The notes: generated by a model from the letters alone, not told the origin. A stretch of DNA of 64,000 nucleotides from Azospirillum agricola (GCF_017876095.1 NZ_JAGINM010000003.1:375491-439490), one strand, 5' to 3'. Counted from the first letter of the stretch, positions 47,114 through 55,867 are shown. Numbers and translations are program-made.

Positions 47114-47743
47114 TCAGGCGGCGTGGGGGACGGGCTGCGAGCGGTCCCACAGGTTGGGCAGGGCGGTGTTGGCGTAGCCGGAGATGAAGAGCTTGCGCTG
47201 GCCGGTCAACGGGTCGAACACCGAACGGCGGACGGCGCCGATGTTGCCGCCATAGACATGGATGCTGATTGAAGGCCGGTCGGGCAGCGCGTTGGAAATG
47301 GCATGGACGTCGCCGATGCGGGGCGATACCGCCTCCACCGCCCCGGCCTCCAGGATCTCGGGCGGATGGGCGATGGGCGTGCCGCCGCCCGCTTGCAGGT
47401 CGTAGCGCTGCGAGCGTTCCGACCCGCGCAGGATGCCGACGAGGCCCCAGACCGTATGGTCGTGGATCGGCGTCCGCTGCCCCGGCCCCCAGACGAAGCT
47501 GACGACGGAAAAGCGCTCATATGGATCGCAATGCAGCAGATACTGCCGGTAATGCACCGGATCGGGCTTGGCATAGGCGTCAGGCAGCCAGTCGTCGGTG
47601 GCGATCAGTCCGGCCAGCAGGGCGCGGCCGGCGTCCAGCACGGCGGCCTCGTCGTCGCCGTGCCGCTCCACCAGCCGCGTGAAATCGGCGATGAAACCGC
47701 GCAGGCGGGGCAGGTTGGGGGTGGTTGTCTTGTCGTCGGGCAT
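47114..47743 (-). CDS. cysteine dioxygenase-family thiol dioxygenase, 3-mercaptopropionate type likely
   Basis: A 209-residue cupin with iron ligands H94, H96 ('PIHDHTVWG') and H147 ('GDVHAISN') and conserved Y164. These enzymes add O2 to a thiol to give a sulfinate. In 'HYRQYLLHC' the residue matching Arg60 of mammalian cysteine dioxygenase is Q67. A Gln at this place is a known mark of 3-mercaptopropionate dioxygenases (Mdo), so 3-mercaptopropionate rather than cysteine is the more likely substrate. It lies 14 bp upstream of the rhodanese gene and 12 bp after the ABC ATPase. Confidence 0.88.
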   Translation of the reverse strand: MPDDKTTTPNLPRLRGFIADFTRLVERHGDDEAAVLDAGRALLAGLIATDDWLPDAYAKPDPVHYRQYLLHCDPYERFSVVSFVWGPGQRTPIHDHTVWGLVGILRGSERSQRYDLQAGGGTPIAHPPEILEAGAVEAVSPRIGDVHAISNALPDRPSISIHVYGGNIGAVRRSVFDPLTGQRKLFISGYANTALPNLWDRSQPVPHAA

Positions 47744-47755
47744 GGTCGCAGGGCC

Positions 47756-48550
47756 TCACCAGGTCTCGGCAAGGCCGAGCAGTTCGAGAATGCGGTGGCG
47801 CAGTTCGGTCAGAACCGGATCGCCGCGGTGGCGGGGATAGGGGCGGTCGATGGGCAGGTCGGCCTTGATGCGGGCCGGGCGCTCGCTGAACACGATCACG
47901 CGGGTCGCCATGAACAGGGCCTCCTCGATGTCGTGCGTCACCAGGAGGCCGGTGAAGCCGGCGCGGCGCCACAGTTCGACCAGTTCGCTCTGCATCGCCA
48001 GCCGGGTCAGGCTGTCGAGCTTGCCCAGCGGTTCGTCCAGCACCAGCAGGCGCGGATCGTTGACCAGCGCACGGGCCAGGGCGGCGCGCTGGGCCATGCC
48101 GCCCGACAGCTGGTGCGGATAGGCCTTCTCGAAGCCGGTCAGCCCGACCAGCGCCAGCGCCTCGTCCACACGATGGCCTTGGCTGCGCAGCAGCCCGCGC
48201 GCCTCCAGCCCGAGGGCGGCATTGTCGCGCACGGTGCGCCAGGGATAGAGCGTCGGGTCCTGGAACACCACGACGCGCGACGGGTCGGGGCCGGCGATCG
48301 GGCGGCCGTCGGCCAGGATGCGGCCATGGCTGGGCGGCTCCAGCCCGGCGATCAGGCGCAGCAAGGTGGATTTGCCGCAGCCGCTCGGCCCCAGCAGGGC
48401 GACCAGCTCGCCCGGCTCCACCCGAAGCTCGACCCCGTCCAGCACCGGCAGCGGCGCGCCATGCAGCTCGAAACTGTGGCTGACCGCCTGCACGTCGATG
48501 GTCATTCCGGCGGTCATTCCGGCGGTGTCGGTGTTTTCCAGCGCTACCAT
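47756..48550 (-). CDS. ABC transporter ATP-binding protein (TauB/SsuB-like)
   Basis: A 264-residue ATPase with Walker A 'GPSGCGKST', signature 'LSGGMAQR', Walker B 'LLVLDEPLGKLD' and switch His in 'LLVTHDIEEALFM'. The start at 48550 overlaps the permease stop (ATGGTAG). A second candidate start is supplied by a 12-bp tandem repeat (CGGTCATTC region, about 48500-48525) that encodes 'MTAGMT'. It forms the second sulfonate/taurine import system of the island with the permease directly upstream. Confidence 0.92.
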   Translation of the reverse strand: MVALENTDTAGMTAGMTIDVQAVSHSFELHGAPLPVLDGVELRVEPGELVALLGPSGCGKSTLLRLIAGLEPPSHGRILADGRPIAGPDPSRVVVFQDPTLYPWRTVRDNAALGLEARGLLRSQGHRVDEALALVGLTGFEKAYPHQLSGGMAQRAALARALVNDPRLLVLDEPLGKLDSLTRLAMQSELVELWRRAGFTGLLVTHDIEEALFMATRVIVFSERPARIKADLPIDRPYPRHRGDPVLTELRHRILELLGLAETW

Positions 48551-49596
48551 TTCAGCATTCCCTTCTGCCAGGCGAGGAGATGGTCGCGGACGTGGAACAG
48601 CAGCGTCACCAGACCGGAGCAGACCAGTGCCATCACCAGCAGGGCCGCATACATGTTGCCGTAGGCGGCCCAGCCCTGGGCCCATTGCAGGTACCAGCCG
48701 ACTCCCGACTTCACACCCAGCATCTCCGCCACCACGAGAACGGCGAAAGAGGCTCCCAGTCCCATGAACAGTCCGACGAAGACATGCGGCATCGCCGCCG
48801 GAACGGCGACCTTCAGCACCAGGAAACGCTGCGAGGCGCCCAGCGTGCGGGCGATGTCGTAATAGGCGCTGTTGACGCCGGCCACGCCGGACCAGGTGAG
48901 AATGGTCACCGGCACGCCGCTGGCCAGCGCGATCAGGAAGACGCTGGCGCTCCAACTGGTGGGGAAGGCGAAGAAGGCGATGGGCAACCAGGCGGTGGCC
49001 GGCAGCGGGCCGATCAGCCGCAGCACCGGATGGACCCAATAGCCGACCGCGCGCGACCAGCCGATGGCGACCCCCGCCACCACCCCCAGAGCCGATCCGA
49101 CGGCATAGCCGGTGACCAGCAGCCGCAACGATGCGGCGAAGCAGTCGAGCAGCCGGGGCCAGTCGTCGAGATAGACCTCCAGCAGCGCCTGCGGCGGGAC
49201 GAAGAAGGGGCGCGGGAGAAGGTTGAGCTTGGCGGTCAGGATCTCCCAGCCGATCACCCCCAGCGCCAGCGCGATCAGCCAGGGCACGGATGCCGACAGC
49301 CCGGCGGTGGTGGCGGCCAGCCAGCCACGCGGGGCGGGGCGGAGGATCGCGCTCAACGGCGCCGCCAGCGCCAGCAGCCCGGCGGCCACCAGCAGCAGGC
49401 TGGCAAACTCCCCCGTCCGTTCCCACTCCTGGGCGTCGGGCGCATCCGGCCACAGCGCGGTCATGCCCGATGCGGCGAACCACAGCAGGGCGGCGGCGGA
49501 AAAGCGCAGCGGAAGGGCGGAGGGAATGGGGGCGCCATTCGGCAAGGCTCCGCCGGTGGCCGCCGGCAGGGCGGCGGCCGTGTCGTTCACGCTCAT
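48544..49596 (-). CDS. ABC transporter permease (TauC/SsuC-like)
   Basis: A 350-residue permease, longer than the usual ~270 because of an N-terminal part with one or two extra TM helices ('FASLLLVAAGLLALAAPLS'). The core has the nitrate/sulfonate-type loop ('NSAYYDIARTLGASQRFLVLKVAVPAAMPHVF' in part) near residues 245-280. It is stop-start coupled to its ATPase gene. It presumably serves the binding proteins at 41730 and 44437. Confidence 0.91.
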   Translation of the reverse strand: MSVNDTAAALPAATGGALPNGAPIPSALPLRFSAAALLWFAASGMTALWPDAPDAQEWERTGEFASLLLVAAGLLALAAPLSAILRPAPRGWLAATTAGLSASVPWLIALALGVIGWEILTAKLNLLPRPFFVPPQALLEVYLDDWPRLLDCFAASLRLLVTGYAVGSALGVVAGVAIGWSRAVGYWVHPVLRLIGPLPATAWLPIAFFAFPTSWSASVFLIALASGVPVTILTWSGVAGVNSAYYDIARTLGASQRFLVLKVAVPAAMPHVFVGLFMGLGASFAVLVVAEMLGVKSGVGWYLQWAQGWAAYGNMYAALLVMALVCSGLVTLLFHVRDHLLAWQKGMLKW

Positions 49597-49635
49597 GATG
49601 GGTCTCCGGTTCGGCCGGTGGTTACGGCGTTCGGA

Positions 49636-50262
49636 TCAAAGGATCACCACGGTTGCCGACGCATCCAGCCGCGGGGCGCGCGGGCGTGGGGGTGGACTGT
49701 CGGCATGGCCCAGCGCCACCAGGATGTTGGAGCGCAGGCGGCCGTCGGGGAAGAATTCCGCATCCACCGCGGCGGCGTCGAAACCGGACATCGGGCCGGC
49801 ATCCAGCCCCAGCAGGCGGGCGGCCAGGATCAGATAGCCGGCTTGTAGTGTGCCGTTGCGCAATGCCGTGGATTCGGCCAGCCCCGGGTTGTCGACGAAC
49901 AGGGGCGACGGGTCGTAATGCGGGCTCAGCAGCGGCAGATGGTCGAAGAAACGGGTGTCGTAGGCGACGATGGCGATGGCGCCGGCCGTCAGCTTGGACT
50001 GGTTGCCGCGACTCAGCGCCGGCCGCAGCCGCTCCTTGGCCCCCGGCGTGGTCAGAAAGACGAAGCGCGCCGGGCTGCCGTTGAAGGCGGTGGGTGCCAG
50101 TCGGACCAGATCGTAGAGCCGATGCAGCGTCTCCACCGGGACCGGCCGGTCGGACCAGGCTTGAGGGGTTCGGGCGCTGAGGAACAGGCGGTCGGCGGCC
50201 AGGGTCAGATCGTCCGGCAACCGCTCTGTGGTGTCGGGGATGGGAAGGGGTGTGTCCGGCAT
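49636..50262 (-). CDS. RutE/HadB-type nitroreductase family protein
   Basis: A 208-residue FMN-dependent nitroreductase-fold enzyme resembling the malonic semialdehyde reductase RutE: 'DRLFLSARTPQAWSDRPVP', 'RLAPTAFNGSPARFVFL' and the C-terminal glycine-rich 'LGLDAGPMSGFDAAAVDAEFF' in part. In pyrimidine breakdown RutE makes 3-hydroxypropionate. Here the context suggests reduction of a small aldehyde such as malonate semialdehyde released from a C3 sulfur compound, or supply of reduced flavin. A clear AAGGAG precedes the ATG at 50262; codons further upstream are open but not family-like. Confidence 0.86.
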   Translation of the reverse strand: MPDTPLPIPDTTERLPDDLTLAADRLFLSARTPQAWSDRPVPVETLHRLYDLVRLAPTAFNGSPARFVFLTTPGAKERLRPALSRGNQSKLTAGAIAIVAYDTRFFDHLPLLSPHYDPSPLFVDNPGLAESTALRNGTLQAGYLILAARLLGLDAGPMSGFDAAAVDAEFFPDGRLRSNILVALGHADSPPPRPRAPRLDASATVVIL

Positions 50263-50290
50263 CGAAGCAGGCTCCTTCAGGGAAAAGAGA

Positions 50291-51643
50291 TCAGGACCAG
50301 ACATGCTGGCGGCGGTCGTCGATTCGTTTGGCCTTGTGGACGGCGCGGGGTAGGGTGTCGGGGGCCAGAAGCGCGACCTCCGCCCCGACGCCGGTCGCGG
50401 CCTTCAACTGGCGGCGCAACCGGGTGCGAAGCTCCTCAAGGTTGCCGTTGAAGCCCTGGCGGTGCTCGGCCTCGACCGTCAGGCGGTCCAGCCGATCGAC
50501 CCGTTCCAGCACCAGCCGGTATTCGCCGGTCAGGGCGGGATCCTGGCGCACCACCGCCTCCACGTCGCCGGGGAACAGGTTGACGCCCTTGACGATCAGC
50601 ATGTCGTCGAGGCGACCATGCACCCCCTTCAGCCGCAGCGAGGTGCGGCCGCAGCGGCAGGGCTCCGTCGTCACCGACACCACGTCTCCAGTGCGGAAGC
50701 GGATGATCGGACGGGCGCGCTTGCGCAGCGTGGTCAGCACCAGTTCGCCGCGTCCGCCTTCCGGAACAGGTTCCTGCGTCCCCGGGGCCAGCACCTCGAC
50801 CAGGATATGGTCCTCGGCCCAGTGCAGCCCATCCTTCTCCACGCACATGCCGGCGCAGGAGCCGAAGATGTCGGACAGGCCGTAATAGTCATAGACCTCC
50901 GCACCCCACAGAGCCTCGATCCGCCCGCGTGTCTCGGGGATGGAACCGCCGGGCTCCCCGGCCACGAACAGGCGGCGAACGGCAAGATCGCGGGCAGGGG
51001 CGATGCCCTCGCGCTGGGCGGTCTCACCCAGATGCCAGGCATAGGACGGCGTGGTCCACAGGGCCGTCGCCCGGAACTGGCCCAGCACCCCCAGCAGCCG
51101 TTCCGACGGCAGCGTCCCCGCATGGATGCTGAGCGCGCCCAGCTTCTGCGCACCCAGAACGCAGGGACCACCGACGAACAGCGAGAAGTTCAGGGCATGG
51201 GCATAGCGATCGGTCGGGCGCAGGCCGCTCGACCAGAACTGCCGCGCCTCATAGTCGATCCACTCCTCGAAATCCTTGGCGGTGAAGGGCGAGGCGGTCG
51301 GCACCCCGGTCGACCCGCTGGAGGCGGAGATATAGACGATCTCCCGTTCCGGCACGGCCACCAGATCGCCGAAGGGCGGCACCGCGATCTGGCGGTCGCG
51401 GATGGTCGCCTTGTCCAGGAAGGGAAAGCGCCGCAGATCGTCGAGCGTGCGCAGGTCCGAGGGGAGCACGCCGCGCGCGTCGAAGGCCGCGCGGTAATAG
51501 GGCGAGCCGTCATAGGCGTGCCGCAGATGGTCTTTCAGCAGATCGAGCTGCAATTGCCGCCAGTCGGCCCGGCTTTGCGTTTCCAGTCCGGGGTGCCAGT
51601 AGGCGTCGTCGTCCTGAACCGCCACTTTCGTCTGTTCCTTCAA
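50291..51643 (-). CDS. AMP-dependent acyl-CoA ligase (phenylacetate-CoA ligase/PaaK family)
   Basis: A 450-residue adenylate-forming ligase of the PaaK type, with the ATP loop 'YISASSGSTGVPT', 'YDYYGLSDIFGSCAG' and the C-terminal domain 'HGRLDDMLIVKGVNLFP'. The family makes CoA thioesters of phenylacetate and other carboxylates. In a sulfur operon with an Mdo-like dioxygenase it could activate a sulfur-containing acid such as 3-sulfinopropionate, but that is an inference. Its ATG lies 20 bp downstream of the small membrane protein gene. Confidence 0.9.
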   Translation of the reverse strand: MKEQTKVAVQDDDAYWHPGLETQSRADWRQLQLDLLKDHLRHAYDGSPYYRAAFDARGVLPSDLRTLDDLRRFPFLDKATIRDRQIAVPPFGDLVAVPEREIVYISASSGSTGVPTASPFTAKDFEEWIDYEARQFWSSGLRPTDRYAHALNFSLFVGGPCVLGAQKLGALSIHAGTLPSERLLGVLGQFRATALWTTPSYAWHLGETAQREGIAPARDLAVRRLFVAGEPGGSIPETRGRIEALWGAEVYDYYGLSDIFGSCAGMCVEKDGLHWAEDHILVEVLAPGTQEPVPEGGRGELVLTTLRKRARPIIRFRTGDVVSVTTEPCRCGRTSLRLKGVHGRLDDMLIVKGVNLFPGDVEAVVRQDPALTGEYRLVLERVDRLDRLTVEAEHRQGFNGNLEELRTRLRRQLKAATGVGAEVALLAPDTLPRAVHKAKRIDDRRQHVWS

Positions 51644-51663
51644 GAATGAGAGCGCGCGATCGA

Positions 51664-51861
51664 TCAGGCCAAGGCCGCCAGCGACGCCAGGAGGATCACC
51701 GAAACGATGCCGAGGCCGAGAGGCAGCAGGCCGCCAGCTTCGGTGGTATCGATCGGCGATTCCGCCAAGCTGTCCGGAGGCGGCAACAGTGGCAGGACCA
51801 ACGCACCCGACGGGCAGAGCGACGCCATCGCCATCCGCTCGAAATCATCCAGACCCTTCAT
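51664..51861 (-). CDS. small single-TM membrane protein leading the sulfur operon
   Basis: A 65-residue product with a polar N-terminal part ('MKGLDDFERMAMASLCP'), a Pro-rich middle, and a C-terminal hydrophobic helix ('LLPLGLGIVSVILLASLAAL'). No family is recognised. The start at 51861 was chosen because a longer frame (from 51954) extends into the AT-rich promoter region. It is the first gene of a 13-gene operon and could be a membrane anchor or regulator; function is unknown. Confidence 0.55.
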   Translation of the reverse strand: MKGLDDFERMAMASLCPSGALVLPLLPPPDSLAESPIDTTEAGGLLPLGLGIVSVILLASLAALA

Positions 51862-51983
51862 GGCAAAGCTCCTGATCAGATGGTGGGAAGCGGGCGGCGG
51901 TCGCATCTTCCGGCTGTCGGCCGGTCGCCTTCCAACGGCCTGCGCATATTTCAACAGATGGGTGTCGTTTAATTATCTTATTG

Positions 51984-51999
51984 CCTATAGAAAAATAGG
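51984..51999 (-). promoter_or_regulatory. CCTAT-N6-ATAGG palindrome, putative operator of first sulfur operon
   Basis: A second copy of the palindrome seen at 40726. On the minus strand both contain TTTTCCTATTT followed by a short spacer and ATAGG. It lies ~125 bp upstream of the first gene in the local AT-rich stretch (about 51965-52005). Shared elements upstream of both sulfur operons suggest one regulator, possibly the island's LysR protein. Confidence 0.5.
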
Positions 52000-52174
52000 A
52001 AAATGACGCGAGGTCAAGAGCCGGCTTTGGGTTGGCCAATGTTTTTCATGGATGCCTCTGTTTTCCAGCCGGTGCATGCTCTTCAGCCCGGCCTTCCATT
52101 GCGGCCCGGTATCGCGGCTTCGGCTTCAATGGGCAATTGGCCGCAGATAAATTAAATAATACAACAAAATAAAA

Positions 52175-52430
52175 GCGTTCTTTCTGTGGTGGCGGCGTGC
52201 TTCTTCCAGATCATCGACTGGAACAGCGCAACGGCCTCGCGTGCCTTGACCGTGCCGCGGCACGCCACCCTCGACGGCTGCGACCATCGCCGTCTCCGTT
52301 TTGGTCAGAGCATTCCGGCCGATGGTGAGCAAGCGCGCGATCGTCCGCTCTGTCGGTGTGCGGCCAAGCGTTCCGGTCGGCGCCTGGTGGGAGCGCCGTC
52401 GGCGGGGCGCCCATTCACCGACGGCACGCA
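52175..52430 (-). pseudogene. ISL3-family transposase C-terminal remnant, frameshifted
   Basis: One minus-strand frame reads '[18 protein letters not shown]' and '[20 protein letters not shown]...AAVEGGVP' (about 52422-52255). The next frame then continues '[19 protein letters not shown]' (about 52250-52190). Together these resemble the C-terminal part of ISL3-type transposases ('ARTIARLMT...AIESGVPALVEAREIIAEFQAMIR'). The frameshift and missing N-terminal part show it is inactive. No inverted ends were found. It marks past insertion between the sulfur island and the next module. Confidence 0.6.
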
Positions 52431-52555
52431 GGCTGTTCCGACACCCGTTCTCTTCTTCAACTGTTGCCGGAGGTCCGCTGCGTTGTGTTGTCCGGCGGCC
52501 CATTGTGCATCCAGCCAGGGGAGCAGCCGAGCTCCACAGTTTCCATTCCTATATC

Positions 52556-52569
52556 TTGACCCAGGTCAA
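52556..52569. promoter_or_regulatory. FNR/FixK/DNR-type box (TTGAC-N4-GTCAA)
   Basis: The sequence TTGACCCAGGTCAA is a perfect TTGAC/GTCAA dyad with a 4-bp spacer, like the binding sites of FNR/CRP-family oxygen or NO regulators. It is located 148 bp before the phosphorylase start. Two similar sites follow at 61504 and 61632 in front of other genes of the same region, which supports a real regulon element. Confidence 0.6.
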
Positions 52570-52717
52570 TGCCGCCGCGGGGGAAGGGCCCATGCTGGAA
52601 GGGTCGGTGCACAGGGACGACGGGAGGTCCCATGGGTGGCGAGACTGTCCTGGATCGGCCGGAGGACCGGCCTTTGCTCCGGCCGGCCGTGCGGCGACGC
52701 CGGGGCGGAAGCCGGCC

Positions 52718-54208
52718 ATGCTGACGCTCCGGCATCTGGCGATCGACACCGTGCGGGAGAACGTCGCCTTCCTGAACCGCAACTGCACCCGTTACCACGC
52801 CGAGGAATTCCTCGGGCTCGGACGGGTGGAGGTGCGCGGGGAGACGCGGTCGCTGTTGGCCGTGCTCAACATCGTCGACGATCCGGCAATCCTCGGCCCC
52901 GACGAGATCGGCCTGTCGGGGCCGGCCTTCCGCCATCTCGGCCTGCCCGAGGGCACGGAGGTCCAACTCGTCCCGCCGACTCCGCCGGAGAGCTTCGAGT
53001 TCGTGCGCGCCAAGGTTGAGGGCCGGCCGCTCGGCGAGGCGGAGGTCGCGGCGGTGATCCGCGACATCGCCGGCCATCGCTACGCCAAGATCGAGATCGC
53101 CGCCTTCCTGATCGCCTGCGCCAGCTTCATGACCACGGCGGAGGTGCTCGGCCTGACCCGCGCCATGATCGCGGTTGGGGCACGGCTGGACTGGAAGGGC
53201 GTCACCCCCATCGCCGACAAGCATTGCATCGGCGGGGTGCCCGGCAACCGCACCTCGATGATCGTGGTGCCGATCGTCGCCGCGCATGGGCTGCCGATCC
53301 CGAAAACCTCGTCGCGCGCCATCACCTCGCCCGCCGGCACCGCCGACACCATGGAGGTGCTGGCCAACGTCGACCTGCCGATGGAGCGCATGCAGGATCT
53401 GGTGCGCGAGGCGAAGGGCTGCCTGGTCTGGGGCGGCCATGTCCGGCTGTCGCCGGCCGACGACATCCTGATCTCGGTCGAACGGCCGCTGGCCATCGAC
53501 ACCCGCGAACAGCTGGTCGCCTCCATCCTATCGAAGAAGGTGGCGGCGGGGGCGAGCCATCTGCTGATCGACATTCCGGTCGGCCCCACCGCGAAGATCC
53601 GGTCGGCCGGTGAGGCGGTGCGGCTGCGCAAGCTGTTCGAGCATGTCGGCGACCAGCTCGGTCTCGTTCTGGAGGTGGCGATCACCGATGGGTCCCAGCC
53701 GGTCGGCCGCGGCATCGGCCCGGTGCTGGAGGCGCGCGACGTGATGGCGGTGCTGCGCGGCGCTCCCGATGCCCCGCCGGATCTGAGGGCGCGGGCGCTG
53801 CATCTCGCCGGCCGCATCCTCGAATTCGATCCGGCGGTGCGGGGTGGTGCGGGGGAGGGGCTGGCGCGCCGGCTGCTCGATTCCGGTGCGGCGCTGGCGG
53901 CAATGGAGCGCATCATGGCGATGCAGGGCCCACCGCCCGCCGCGGCCCGCCTCGGATCGCTGGTGGCCGAAGTGCCGGCCGCCGCCGACGGAGTCGTCGG
54001 GGCGTTCGACTGCTACCGGATCGCCCGCATCGCCCGGCTGGCCGGCGCGCCGAACGACAAGGGGGCCGGTATCGACCTGCTGCGCAAGGTCGGCGACCCG
54101 GTGCGCAAGGGGGAGCCGTTGTACCGCATCCACGCCGGTACCAACGCCGATTTCACCTTCGCCCAGGCCCACGCCGCCGAGGGGTGCGGGGTCGTCCTTG
54201 TGACCTGA
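52718..54208 (+). CDS. AMP phosphorylase / thymidine phosphorylase family protein
   Basis: A 496-residue nucleoside phosphorylase of the AMP-phosphorylase (archaeal DeoA-like) subgroup. The N-terminal ~85-residue extension is followed by the glycosyltransferase family 3 helical domain and the phosphate/nucleoside site '[22 protein letters not shown]' in part and '[20 protein letters not shown]'. It cleaves AMP or a nucleoside with phosphate to the base and a ribose 1-phosphate. The frame is open upstream, but homologous text starts at 52718, so I chose that ATG. It opens a plus-strand unit behind the FNR-type box. Confidence 0.88.
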   Translation: MLTLRHLAIDTVRENVAFLNRNCTRYHAEEFLGLGRVEVRGETRSLLAVLNIVDDPAILGPDEIGLSGPAFRHLGLPEGTEVQLVPPTPPESFEFVRAKVEGRPLGEAEVAAVIRDIAGHRYAKIEIAAFLIACASFMTTAEVLGLTRAMIAVGARLDWKGVTPIADKHCIGGVPGNRTSMIVVPIVAAHGLPIPKTSSRAITSPAGTADTMEVLANVDLPMERMQDLVREAKGCLVWGGHVRLSPADDILISVERPLAIDTREQLVASILSKKVAAGASHLLIDIPVGPTAKIRSAGEAVRLRKLFEHVGDQLGLVLEVAITDGSQPVGRGIGPVLEARDVMAVLRGAPDAPPDLRARALHLAGRILEFDPAVRGGAGEGLARRLLDSGAALAAMERIMAMQGPPPAAARLGSLVAEVPAAADGVVGAFDCYRIARIARLAGAPNDKGAGIDLLRKVGDPVRKGEPLYRIHAGTNADFTFAQAHAAEGCGVVLVT

Positions 54209-54253
54209 CGCGCCGGGCATTGGACGCCGGGCATTGGAGGAGGGAGAGGACGC

Positions 54254-55867
54254 ATGCCGTTTGCTCTGACTTTTCACGGCGCGGCGGGAACCGTGACCGG
54301 CTCCTGCTTCCGTCTCGACACCCCCGGAGGCGCCATCCTGGTCGATTGCGGGATGTTCCAGGGAACCAAGACGATCAAGGAGCTGAACTACCGCCCCTTT
54401 CCCTTCGATCCCACGGCGATGCAGGCGGTCCTGCTGACACACGCCCACATCGACCATTCCGGGCTGCTGCCGAAGCTGACGCGTTCGGGATTCCGCGGAC
54501 GGATCCACGCCACCGCCGGAACGGTGGACCTCCTGGAGTTCATGCTGCCCGACAGCGGCTACATCCAGGAGACCGAGGTCGAGCGGCTGAACCACCGCAA
54601 CCGCCAGCGCGGCCGCGCCGCCGTCCAGCCGATCTACACGCAGGACGACGCCATCCGGTCGCTGCGCCGGCTGCGGCGGGTCGATTACGACCATTGGGTC
54701 GCGATCCTGCCCGGCCTGCGCGCCCGCTTCTGGCGCGCCGGTCACATCCTGGGTTCCGCCTCGATCGAGGTCGAGGTGGCTGGGGGATCGGGGGAAAAGC
54801 CGGCCACCATCCTGTTCTCCGGCGATCTCGGCCCCGGCGGCAAGAGCTTCCACGCCGACGCCGAGGGGCCGGAGCGGCCCGACTGGCTGGTGCTGGAGAC
54901 GACCTACGGCGACCGCGACCGCGCCGATCTGGACGAGACGGCCCGCCAGTCCCTGCTGCGCGACGAGGTGAAGGCCGCGCTGGCCGCCGGTGGGACGCTG
55001 GTCATCCCGGTCTTCGCCGTGGAGCGCACGCAGGAACTGCTCTACGACCTCGACCGGCTGTTCGACACTGGGCAACTGTCGCCGGTGGACGTGTTCCTCG
55101 ATTCCCCGCTCGCCGATGCGGTGACGGGGGTGTTCCGCCGCCATCTGGGCGATCTGGAGACCGAAGGCGACCCCTTCACCCGCGCCAATTTCCACCATGC
55201 GCGCAGCGTCTCCGAGAGCCAGCGGCTGAACACCATCAATGGCGGCGCCATCATCATGGCGGCGAGCGGCATGTGCGACGCCGGCCGTGTCCGCCACCAT
55301 CTGAAGAACCGGCTGTGGCGGCCGCAGGACAGCGTGCTGCTGGTCGGCTATCAGGCGCCCGGCACCCTGGGCTCCCTGCTTCAGCAGGGTGCGCCGCGTG
55401 TCCGCATCCATGGCGAGGAAATCCAGGTCCGCGCCCGCATCCGCTCGATCGACGTCTATTCCGGTCATGCCGACCGCTCGGCCCTGCTGGCCTGGGTCGC
55501 GGCGCGCCAGGGCGTCGGGCGCGGGCTCTTCCTGGTGCATGGCGAGGAGGAGGCGCGCGCCTCGATCCGGCAGGCTCTGCGGGAGCGCGGCTGGGCGGAT
55601 GACACGGTCGTCCTGCCCGCCCTGGACGACACCGCCGACCTGAGGGCGGCGCGGCCGCGGATCCGGAGCGCGGCGCCGGCCCGGCTCGCGCCCCCGGCCC
55701 TGGCCGGCAGCGACTGGCACAACCGCTACGCCCAGGCGTTGCTGTCGCTGAGGCGGGCGCTCGACACGGCCCCCGACGACGCGGCGCGCGAGCGCATCCT
55801 CGCCGGCGTCCAGGCGGCGCTTGGCGCCGGCCCGTCCGCAGGAACGCCAGGAGGGACGCGGCCATGA
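54254..55867 (+). CDS. MBL-fold/beta-CASP RNA-processing exonuclease-like protein
   Basis: A 537-residue metallo-beta-lactamase with beta-CASP and RMMBL parts. The metal site is 'LLTHAHIDHSGLLPKL' with 'LFSGDLGPGGK', the beta-CASP region has 'PVFAVERTQELLYDL' and 'MAASGMCDAGRVRHHL', and the RMMBL His is in 'YSGHADRSALLAWV'. Such proteins (RNA-specificity MBL, YshA-like) process or degrade RNA. A C-terminal ~60-residue extension carries no known motif. It follows the phosphorylase by 45 bp and overlaps the adaptor gene by four bases. Confidence 0.9.
   Translation: MPFALTFHGAAGTVTGSCFRLDTPGGAILVDCGMFQGTKTIKELNYRPFPFDPTAMQAVLLTHAHIDHSGLLPKLTRSGFRGRIHATAGTVDLLEFMLPDSGYIQETEVERLNHRNRQRGRAAVQPIYTQDDAIRSLRRLRRVDYDHWVAILPGLRARFWRAGHILGSASIEVEVAGGSGEKPATILFSGDLGPGGKSFHADAEGPERPDWLVLETTYGDRDRADLDETARQSLLRDEVKAALAAGGTLVIPVFAVERTQELLYDLDRLFDTGQLSPVDVFLDSPLADAVTGVFRRHLGDLETEGDPFTRANFHHARSVSESQRLNTINGGAIIMAASGMCDAGRVRHHLKNRLWRPQDSVLLVGYQAPGTLGSLLQQGAPRVRIHGEEIQVRARIRSIDVYSGHADRSALLAWVAARQGVGRGLFLVHGEEEARASIRQALRERGWADDTVVLPALDDTADLRAARPRIRSAAPARLAPPALAGSDWHNRYAQALLSLRRALDTAPDDAARERILAGVQAALGAGPSAGTPGGTRP

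Noticed and set aside
52000..52020. Fourth FNR-type box (ATGACGCGAGGTCAA)
   Set aside because: The spacer is 5 bp and the first half begins with A, so it does not fit TTGAY-N4-GTYAA.
51862..52140. SAM or other riboswitch upstream of the sulfur operon
   Set aside because: No conserved riboswitch core or paired elements could be recognised; the region is simply AT-rich with a short palindrome.
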